18,042 nucleotides of DNA from Thioalkalivibrio sp. Its GTDB lineage: Bacteria; Pseudomonadota; Gammaproteobacteria; SpSt-1174. Each line of letters opens with the position of its first letter. Positions within the stretch are counted from its first letter, which is position 1. Both the position numbers and the translations under genes were made by a program. Below, in pieces: positions 1 to 5,613 of this stretch. The DNA lies in contig DSBO01000160.1 in assembly GCA_011046015.1 (NCBI GenBank), positions 1 through 18,042 on the forward strand, read 5' to 3'. The notes beneath the pieces are model-generated. The model was not told the origin of the DNA and did no database searches. It worked only from the letters and a program-made list of their open reading frames with translations.

Positions 1-93
1 ACCATCCTCGCCCGCAAGCTCGCCCGTATCGCCTTCGCCATCCTCAAAAATGGATCCGACTATGTGCCAAGAAAACTTTGCCTTGCGACATAG
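1..93 (+). CDS. C-terminal end of a probable IS110-family transposase (partial)
   Basis: The frame open from base 1 encodes about 30 residues, with LARKLARIAFAILKNGSDY near its start, and stops at TAG 91-93. A basic helix with ARKLARIAFAIL followed by a KNG.DY-type tail is typical of the extreme C-terminus of IS110/IS116-type transposases, which lies after the serine-containing DNA-binding half. The rest of the gene is outside the window, so neither the RuvC-like DEDD domain nor the catalytic serine can be checked. The element would end between the stop codon and the neighbouring small gene, whose own stop lies only 17 bases away. No terminal inverted repeat is visible, as expected for much of this family. 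The family call rests on a short tail and is moderate only. Confidence 0.45.
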   Translation, partial: TILARKLARIAFAILKNGSDYVPRKLCLAT

Positions 94-109
94 AATCTCC
101 TACCCTCTT

Positions 110-328
110 CTAAATACCCTTCAGCTTCACCCCGCCATGCAGCCACGCCGCCCACTGGGCGTGCAGGGACACGTCCACGCCATCGGCCCTGGCGGCCTGC
201 TGCAGGTGGCGTTGCAGGTCTTCGAGCAGTTCGGAATCCATCAATTCGGGGTTGGCGGGCAAGGCCTCGTGCAGCAGGCCATAGATGCGCTTGAGCTCGT
301 CCAGGGGATAGTCGGAGAGCGTTTTCAT
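110..328 (-). CDS. Small conserved-looking hypothetical protein, 72 aa
   Basis: The protein starts MKTLSDYPLDELKRIYGLLH and ends HGGVKLKGI. It is acidic and mainly helical, with a DSELLEDLQRHLQQAARADG stretch. It has no signal peptide, membrane segment or metal motif, and I cannot assign a function. The frame stays open up to an ATG at 373, but the ATG at 328 is preferred because AGGAG lies a few bases upstream of it. It is divergent from the LexA-like gene at 452, and the 123-base gap between them carries a candidate operator. This arrangement makes shared regulation plausible. The gene has the composition of its neighbours, so it looks native, although its 3' end nearly touches the transposase remnant. 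Confidence 0.7.
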   Translation of the reverse strand: MKTLSDYPLDELKRIYGLLHEALPANPELMDSELLEDLQRHLQQAARADGVDVSLHAQWAAWLHGGVKLKGI

Positions 329-370
329 GAGGGACTCCTGTGGGCTGGCAATACGGAGGAGAAACTTTAA

Positions 371-390
371 CAAGCGTGGCTAACCGCTTG
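371..390. promoter_or_regulatory. Inverted repeat, candidate operator
   Basis: The arms CAAGCG (371-376) and CGCTTG (385-390) form a perfect 6-bp inverted repeat around 8 bases. The right arm runs into the TTGCAA hexamer proposed as the -35 of the LexA-like gene. Its position between two divergent genes and over a -35 is what a repressor site would show. The binding protein is unknown. It is not a LexA-type CTG-N10-CAG box. Confidence 0.35.
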
Positions 391-415
391 CAAAATCATG
401 GTTTTTGGTTAAGAT
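388..415 (+). promoter_or_regulatory. Probable sigma-70 promoter of the LexA-like gene
   Basis: TTGCAA (388-393) and TAAGAT (410-415) are separated by 16 bases. Transcription would start near 421, about 30 bases before the ATG at 452. A GAGGGG ribosome-binding site lies between the start point and that ATG. Confidence 0.5.
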
Positions 416-451
416 CGACCCATCGACTGAACACCTTGCGAGGGGTACACC

Positions 452-913
452 ATGTCCAATGTCGCCTACCTGCTGCCCAAACGCCAGCGCCCGGTCTGGC
501 CGGCCGAGCTCGAGGACGTCGGACTGGAGCTCGAGGCCCTGACCGAGGTCCCGCTGCTGGGCACCGTGACGGCGGGGCTACCCATCGACCTCTGCGAGCA
601 GCAGGAGAGCGTCTCGGTCCCCAGCGACCTGGTACGCCGCAACACCTATGCCCTGCGCGTACGCGGCCACTCGATGATCGACGACAACATCGAGGACGGC
701 GACATCATCGTGGTGGAGAAGCGCGAGAGCGCGGAGAACGGCCAGACCGTGGTCGCCATGATCAACGGCGAGCAGGTCACGCTGAAGAAGTTCTACGTGG
801 AGCGCGACGGCATCCGGCTGCAGCCCGCCAACCCGGAGATGGAACCGATCATCCTGAAGAACGAGGACATCCAGATTCTCGGTATCGTCACCGGCGTCAT
901 CCGGCACAAGTAA
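452..913 (+). CDS. LexA/UmuD-like S24 autoprotease-domain protein without HTH
   Basis: This 153-residue protein consists almost entirely of a LexA C-terminal (peptidase S24) domain. Visible features in order are the Ala41-Gly42 cleavage-type bond in GTVTAG, the nucleophile Ser74 in RGHSM, and the general base Lys112 in VTLKKF. The spacings of 33 and 38 residues are close to those in E. coli LexA (84/85, 119, 156). The 35 residues before the cleavage region are too short for the LexA winged helix and show no helix-turn-helix. The protein therefore resembles UmuD in length, but no umuC follows. It starts at ATG 452 behind a GAGGGG site and has its own promoter. The gene for a degenerate phosphatase-like protein follows after 57 bases. 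Family membership is clear. The role (self-cleaving SOS factor, partner of another DNA-binding protein, or polymerase accessory) is open. Confidence 0.85.
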   Translation: MSNVAYLLPKRQRPVWPAELEDVGLELEALTEVPLLGTVTAGLPIDLCEQQESVSVPSDLVRRNTYALRVRGHSMIDDNIEDGDIIVVEKRESAENGQTVVAMINGEQVTLKKFYVERDGIRLQPANPEMEPIILKNEDIQILGIVTGVIRHK

Positions 914-970
914 CACCCGCGACGATGGCGGCGCCCTGCCTCGCCGCTTTTCACCCCTCACTTCACGCCG

Positions 971-1396
971 ATGTACAAGCGCAAGGCACAGGTTCTGTTC
1001 GTTAGCGCGCATGGCCGCGCGGCGGCCCCGATGGCGGCGGCGCTGGCCAACCGGCTGGGAGCCGACTGGCTGATCGGGCGGGCGGCCGCACTGTCACCCG
1101 CCGACCCGACGCCGGAACTCGCGGCGCGGCTGGTGGGAATCTCGCCGGCTCCGGTGGCCATCGAGGCCCTGAGCGAAGACCTCAAGGCCTGGGCCGACCT
1201 CATCGTGCACTTCGACGCCGCACTGCCCGAGCGCATGGGGGCGCTGCCACCGACTGCCCGCCGCAAGCACTGGCCGCTGGCGGCGGATGCGGGAACGCCG
1301 TCCGATGCCCTGGAGACCGAACTGCGTGCACGCATCCTCGGCATGGTCGGGGGCATGCGCATGCTGGCCCGGTCGTCGACCGAAGCCGACGACTGA
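971..1396 (+). CDS. Degenerate low-molecular-weight phosphatase/arsenate reductase-fold protein
   Basis: The 141-residue product aligns along its length with the LMW-PTP/ArsC fold. VLFVSAHGRAAAPMAAAL occupies the place of the VLFVCxGNxCRSxMAEAL phosphate-binding loop, and ADLIVHFD and KHWPLAAD match later family strands. In the loop the catalytic Cys is Ser12 and the invariant Arg is Ala18, so phosphatase or arsenate reductase chemistry is not expected. The fold may serve as a binding or structural module. The ATG at 971 is the first in frame, and its ribosome-binding site is weak. The gene follows the LexA-like gene by 57 bases on the same strand and is probably co-transcribed with it. Codon and base use match the neighbours, which argues against a decayed pseudogene. 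Confidence 0.65.
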   Translation: MYKRKAQVLFVSAHGRAAAPMAAALANRLGADWLIGRAAALSPADPTPELAARLVGISPAPVAIEALSEDLKAWADLIVHFDAALPERMGALPPTARRKHWPLAADAGTPSDALETELRARILGMVGGMRMLARSSTEADD

Positions 1397-1432
1397 TCGG
1401 GTACGGTGTCGCCGCTGGCCCTGGATTGGCGG

Positions 1433-1438
1433 TATAGT
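1433..1438 (+). promoter_or_regulatory. -10 element before the LysR-type gene
   Basis: TATAGT at 1433-1438 lies 33 bases upstream of the ATG at 1472, in the gap after the phosphatase-like gene. No good -35 hexamer is seen at 16-18 bases upstream. This would suit an activator-dependent or autoregulated LysR promoter. Confidence 0.35.
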
Positions 1439-1471
1439 GGCGCCGTCACAAAACAATAACGACGGAACACC

Positions 1472-2383
1472 ATGACCACCCCACGGATCACCCTCGACCA
1501 GTGGCAGGCGCTCCAGGCGCTGGCCGACCACGGGAGCTTCTCGGCCGCCGCCCAGGATCTCGAACTCAGCGACTCCGCGGTGCGCTTCGCGCTGCACAAG
1601 CTGGAGGACAAGCTGCAGCTCAAGCTGCTGGAGCAGGGCGAGGACGGTCGCGTGCGGATAACCGATGCCGGTCATGTCCTGCTGGACCGCGCGCGCCAGC
1701 TCATGGCAGAGGCGCGCAAGCTGGAGGGGCTGGCCCGGGATCTGCGCGAGCACGACGACACCTGTATCAACCTGGTGGTCGATACCGGCTTCCCCACCAA
1801 CCTGCTGCTGGAGGCTCTGCGGCGGTTCGAGGAGGCGGGCACACCGGCCCGCATCAACCTGCGCGAGGTGGCGCCACTGGGGGTGCAACGCGCGCTGCGC
1901 GCGGGCGAGGCCGACCTGGCGCTCGGTAGCGAGATTCCTGAGGGGTTCAAGGGGCAGCCGATCACGACCATCGAGTACGTGGCGGTGGCCCAGCCGCATC
2001 ACCCGCTACACGACATCAAACGCAAGCTGCTGCCCAAGGACCTGACCCGCCATCTGCAGATCATCGTGCAGGGGGCGAGCGGTCAGTTCCAGAGTAGCGG
2101 GGCGTGGGTACGCTCGGAGCGCCAGTGGACGGTGGCGACGCTGCACACGGCGCTCACCCTGGTGAAGGCGGGGCTGGGGTTCAGCTGGCTGCCGTCCCAC
2201 CTGGTGAAGCACGCCATCGAGCACGGCGAGATCAAGCCGCTCAAGTTCCAGGCCGGCGGGAGCTATCATGTCTCGATGTTCCTGGTGGTGCGGGATGCAA
2301 TGGAGTGCGGGCCGGCGGCGGCGAAGCTCGCCAGCATCCTGCAGCAGATCAATGCCGACCCGAAACAATCCGCTCGCGCATGA
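1472..2383 (+). CDS. LysR-type transcriptional regulator
   Basis: This 303-residue protein has the standard LysR layout. An N-terminal winged helix-turn-helix spans about residues 8-66 (WQALQALADHGSFSAAAQDL, then SAVRFALHKLEDKLQLKLLE). A linker helix follows to about 90, then a periplasmic-binding-protein-like effector domain from INLVVDTGFPTNLLLEAL onward. The motif ALTLVKAGLGFSWLP is the family's conserved C-terminal segment. It starts at ATG 1472. The effector and target genes cannot be read from sequence. Divergent targets are usual for LysR proteins, but the upstream gene here points the same way. The 3' end overlaps the tail of the convergent response-regulator gene by 35 bases. Confidence 0.9.
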   Translation: MTTPRITLDQWQALQALADHGSFSAAAQDLELSDSAVRFALHKLEDKLQLKLLEQGEDGRVRITDAGHVLLDRARQLMAEARKLEGLARDLREHDDTCINLVVDTGFPTNLLLEALRRFEEAGTPARINLREVAPLGVQRALRAGEADLALGSEIPEGFKGQPITTIEYVAVAQPHHPLHDIKRKLLPKDLTRHLQIIVQGASGQFQSSGAWVRSERQWTVATLHTALTLVKAGLGFSWLPSHLVKHAIEHGEIKPLKFQAGGSYHVSMFLVVRDAMECGPAAAKLASILQQINADPKQSARA

Positions 2384-3551
2384 TGTGATCGATACGCTCA
2401 CGCAGCATCATCAGGCTGCCGTCGATCCCGAGTCGCAGTTCGTGGTTGGCGAACTGCAGTAACGGATAGATCTTGTCCACCAGCAGGTGGGTCTGCTCGG
2501 CCAGCTTGGTGGTCTCGCCCGACTTCAGCAACACCAGCGCCTCCTCCACCGACAACAGGTTCTTCGGCCGCAGATGATCGCTGGTGATGCCGCCGGCGGC
2601 CGCCGGCTCCTCGAAGATCAGCTTGTTGCCACCGCTGGCCATCGCCTTGTTCAGACGGGTCTCGGCCACCTTCAGCATCTCGTCGAAGTCCAGGTCGGCC
2701 GATAGCGTCGGCGACACCAGGCCGGCGCTCATGGTCATGCGAAAGCGGGTATTACCGATCCGGTAGCCCGTCTTCTGCATGAGCTGGTGGATGCGATTGG
2801 CGATCTTGCGGGCGGTTAGCTCGTCGGCCCCCGGCATGAGCACGCCGAACTGCGCCAGCCCGATGCGGGCCACCGTGTCCTCCTGGCGTACCGAGTTGGC
2901 GATGATCCGGGCCACGTTGACCAGGATCTTCTCGGCGATCTCGCGTCCCTTCTTCTTGAACAGTACGTCGTACTTGTCCACCGACATGCGCAGGATGGAC
3001 AGCGGCTTGTCGTGGCGCAGGGCGAAGGAGATGAGCTCCGAGCCATGCTGCTTGAAGTAGAGCTTGTTGGCCAGACGCGTGAGCGGGTCGATGGTCGACT
3101 GCGTCTCGATGATGTGCCGCGCATCGTCCAGCTTGCGCGTGGTCTCGTCGAACTTGACGCTGGCGCGGGCACGCGCCTTGAGCTGCATCGCGTCGAAGGG
3201 CTTGGTGATGAAGTCAGTGGCGCCGAGCATCATCGCCTGGCGGTGCATGCGCTCGTCGTCGTTGTGCCCGGTGATGATGACCACCGGTAACTGGTTGATA
3301 CGGCTGTGGATGGATTCGCGGATCTGGCGCAGCAGCTCGAAGCCGTTCATCCTCGGCATGACCAGGTCGGAGAACACGGCCTGGATGTCCTGGTCCTCGG
3401 CGATGCGCTTCCACGCCTCCTTGCCGTCCTCGGCCTCGATCACGTCGAAGTCCTGCACCAGCAGGCGGCGCATGGCGCGCCGCATCGTCTTGGAATCGTC
3501 GACGATGAGGATGCGCTGCTTCTTGATCTCGACTTGTGCGTCGGCCTCCAT
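2349..3551 (-). CDS. Response regulator with degenerate GGDEF domain
   Basis: This 400-residue protein has an N-terminal receiver domain (about 13-130) with acidic residues Asp18-Asp19, phosphoacceptor Asp62 (FSDLVMPRMNG), Thr94 and Lys117 (TKPF). A GGDEF domain follows (about 150-312), starting at the usual DPLTRLANK. Its active-site loop reads GLAQF (231-235) instead of GGDEF, so diguanylate cyclase activity is unlikely. RQED (222-225) keeps the RxxD inhibitory-site pattern exactly five residues upstream, so the domain may still bind c-di-GMP. The last 80 or so residues form a helical extension of unknown role. ATG 3551 is preceded by GGGAGG. No histidine kinase gene is adjacent. The protein is cytoplasmic and is probably a phosphorylation-controlled scaffold or effector in c-di-GMP signalling. 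Confidence 0.88.
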   Translation of the reverse strand: MEADAQVEIKKQRILIVDDSKTMRRAMRRLLVQDFDVIEAEDGKEAWKRIAEDQDIQAVFSDLVMPRMNGFELLRQIRESIHSRINQLPVVIITGHNDDERMHRQAMMLGATDFITKPFDAMQLKARARASVKFDETTRKLDDARHIIETQSTIDPLTRLANKLYFKQHGSELISFALRHDKPLSILRMSVDKYDVLFKKKGREIAEKILVNVARIIANSVRQEDTVARIGLAQFGVLMPGADELTARKIANRIHQLMQKTGYRIGNTRFRMTMSAGLVSPTLSADLDFDEMLKVAETRLNKAMASGGNKLIFEEPAAAGGITSDHLRPKNLLSVEEALVLLKSGETTKLAEQTHLLVDKIYPLLQFANHELRLGIDGSLMMLRERIDHIMRERIVSGRH

Positions 3552-3632
3552 CCAGCCTCCCTGGTCCTGCGCCGCGATTACCCCGGGGCGGGGCTAAGCA
3601 AAGAGCCTAGCCGCATGTTAGCACCCGTGAGC

Positions 3633-3663
3633 GGGGTTGGGGAGCTATGCCCCGGAACCCCGT
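3633..3663 (-). terminator. Long hairpin 3' of typA, without U-tract
   Basis: CGGGGTT plus GGGG (with a two-base bulge) pair with CCCC plus AACCCCG around a 7-base loop, beginning 18 bases past the typA stop. No T-run follows on either strand, so it is not a canonical intrinsic terminator. It may stabilise the mRNA 3' end or act with Rho. It lies between typA and the response-regulator gene, both on the minus strand, so it would separate or tune the two. Confidence 0.4.
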
Positions 3664-3681
3664 CACAGATGCGCCATGGGC

Positions 3682-5499
3682 CTACTTGGGCTGACGCGAG
3701 GCGCGCTTGCGGTCGTTCTCGGAGAGCAGCTTCTTGCGCAGGCGGATGTGGTTGGGGGTCACCTCCACCAGCTCGTCGTCGTCGATGAACTCCAGCGCCT
3801 GTTCCAGGCTCATGCGAATCGGCGGCGTGAGGATCAGGTTCTCGTCGGTACCGGCGGCACGGATGTTGGTCAGCTGCTTGGCCTTGAGTGGGTTGACCAC
3901 CAGGTCGTTGTCGCGCGAGTGGATGCCGATGACCATGCCCTCGTAGACCTCCTCGCCGGGACCGACGAACAGGCGGCCGCGCTCCTGCAGGTTGAACAGG
4001 GCGTAGGCCAGGACCTTGCCCGGGCCATTGGCGATCAGCACGCCGTTGATACGGTTGCCGAAGCTGCCCTTCTTCATCGGGCCGTAGTGATCGAACACCG
4101 AATAGATGAGGCCGGTACCCTGGGTGGCGGTCATGAATTCGGTGCGGAAACCGATCAGGCCGCGCGAGGGGATGATGTAGTCCAGGCGCACGCGGCCCTG
4201 GCCGTCCGGCACCATGTTCTTGAGGTCGCCACCGCGCACGCCGAGCTTTTCCATCACGCCGCCCTGGTGTTCCTCCTCCACGTCCACGGTGAGCTGCTCG
4301 TAGGGCTCCTCGCGCACGCCGTCCACCTCGCGCATGATGACCTCGGGACGTGACACGCCCAGCTCATAGCCCTCGCGGCGCATGTTCTCGATGAGAACCG
4401 ACAGGTGTAGTTCGCCGCGACCGGAGACGCGGAACTTGTCCGGGTCGTCGGCCTGCTCGACGCGCAGGGCGACGTTGTGCAGCAGTTCACGGTCCAGGCG
4501 TTCCTTGATCTGGCGACTGGTGATGAACTTGCCGTCCTTGCCGGAGAAGGGCGAGGTGTTGACCTGGAAGGTCATGCTCACGGTCGGCTCGTCCACGGTC
4601 ATCGGCGCCAGGGCCTCGACCGCGCCCGGATCGCAGAGGGTGTCGGAGATGAACAGCTCATCGATGCCGGTAAAGGCGATGATGTCGCCGGCGGTCGCCT
4701 CCTGGACCTCGATACGGTCCAGCCCGAGGAAGCCGAAGATCTGCAGCATGCGGCCGTTGCGGCGCTTGCCGTCACGGTCGACGATGGCCACCGAGCTGTT
4801 CGGCTTGATGCGTCCGCGGGTGATGCGGCCGATGCCGATGACGCCCACGTAGCTGTTGTAGTCGAGCTGCGAGACCTGCATCTGGAACGGACCCTCGATG
4901 TCGACCTGCGGCGGATGTACCTTGTCGACGATGGCCTGGAACAGGGGCGTCATGTCGCCCTCGCGCACGGTCTCGTCGAGGCCGGCGTAGCCGTTCAGGC
5001 CCGAGGCGTAGATCACGGGGAAATCGAGCTGCTCGTCGGTCGCCCCCAGGCGGTCGAACAGGTCGAAGGTCTGGTCCAGCACCCAGTCCGGGCGCGCACC
5101 CGGGCGGTCGATCTTGTTGATGACCACGATCGGCTTGAGGCCGCGGCCCAGCGCCTTCTGCGTGACGAAACGGGTCTGCGGCATGGGGCCGTCCACCGCG
5201 TCCACCAGCAGCAGCACCGAGTCGACCATCGACAGCACGCGCTCCACCTCGCCGCCGAAGTCGGCGTGGCCGGGGGTGTCGACGATGTTGATGTGGTAGT
5301 CGCCCCAGTTGATGGCCGTGTTCTTGGCCAGGATGGTGATGCCGCGCTCCTTCTCCAGGGCATTGGAGTCCATCGCGCGCTCCTCGAGCTGGGTGCGCTC
5401 GTCGAGGGTCTGCGACTGTTTCAGGAGCTGGTCGACCAGGGTGGTCTTGCCATGGTCAACGTGGGCGATGATGGCGATATTGCGGAGATTTTCGATCAC
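3682..5499 (-). CDS. typA: Ribosome-associated translational GTPase TypA/BipA
   Basis: TypA/BipA is a translation-factor GTPase related to EF-G that binds the ribosome and aids 50S assembly and stress growth. The 605-residue product has the G1 loop AHVDHGKTT, the switch region RGITILAKNT, the G3 motif DTPGHADFGGEVER, the G4 motif NKIDRPGARP, and G5 around YASGLNG. Domain II (IGRITRGRI), the EF-G-like domains (GRGELHLSVLIENMRREGYE) and the BipA-specific C-terminus (LTNIRAAGTDENLILTPP) follow. The start is placed at GTG 5499, giving MIENLRNIAIIAHVDHGKTT as in known BipA proteins and a length near the usual 607. An ATG at 5559 would add 20 unrelated residues and lies upstream of the -10 element. 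It is divergent from the MscS-family gene. No oddities are seen. Confidence 0.97.
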   Translation of the reverse strand: MIENLRNIAIIAHVDHGKTTLVDQLLKQSQTLDERTQLEERAMDSNALEKERGITILAKNTAINWGDYHINIVDTPGHADFGGEVERVLSMVDSVLLLVDAVDGPMPQTRFVTQKALGRGLKPIVVINKIDRPGARPDWVLDQTFDLFDRLGATDEQLDFPVIYASGLNGYAGLDETVREGDMTPLFQAIVDKVHPPQVDIEGPFQMQVSQLDYNSYVGVIGIGRITRGRIKPNSSVAIVDRDGKRRNGRMLQIFGFLGLDRIEVQEATAGDIIAFTGIDELFISDTLCDPGAVEALAPMTVDEPTVSMTFQVNTSPFSGKDGKFITSRQIKERLDRELLHNVALRVEQADDPDKFRVSGRGELHLSVLIENMRREGYELGVSRPEVIMREVDGVREEPYEQLTVDVEEEHQGGVMEKLGVRGGDLKNMVPDGQGRVRLDYIIPSRGLIGFRTEFMTATQGTGLIYSVFDHYGPMKKGSFGNRINGVLIANGPGKVLAYALFNLQERGRLFVGPGEEVYEGMVIGIHSRDNDLVVNPLKAKQLTNIRAAGTDENLILTPPIRMSLEQALEFIDDDELVEVTPNHIRLRKKLLSENDRKRASRQPK

Positions 5500-5533
5500 G
5501 GGACGTTCCGGGGGGGCGTAGAATGAAGGTCGC

Positions 5534-5542
5534 GTATTATAC
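5534..5542. promoter_or_regulatory. Symmetric -10 element between typA and the MscS-family gene
   Basis: The plus strand reads GTATTATAC and the minus strand GTATAATAC, so a -10 can be read both ways: TATAAT toward typA, TATTAT toward the channel gene. On the minus strand the typA start point would fall near 5529, about 30 bases before the GTG. No convincing -35 is placed. TTGACG at 5554-5559 (minus) is only 12 bases away, which is too close for sigma-70. Confidence 0.5.
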
Positions 5543-5613
5543 TTGATCGACGGCGTCAACGTTTAAAAAAAATACCCCCATACGATCAAACCAACCCCGG
5601 GGACAGGGTCCAT

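Noticed and set aside
329..451. SOS (LexA) box upstream of the LexA-like gene
   Set aside because: No CTG-N10-CAG pattern was found; only the CAAGCG/CGCTTG inverted repeat is present.
2349..2383. The LysR and response-regulator tail overlap as a special regulatory arrangement
   Set aside because: A 35-base convergent overlap is common in compact genomes and nothing else marks it.
5500..5559. ATG at 5559 as the typA start
   Set aside because: It would lie upstream of the -10 element and add 20 residues absent from BipA proteins. The GTG at 5499 gives the standard N-terminus.
5536..5559. TTGACG with TATAAT as a full typA promoter
   Set aside because: The spacing is only 12 bases, too short for sigma-70 use; only the -10 is kept.
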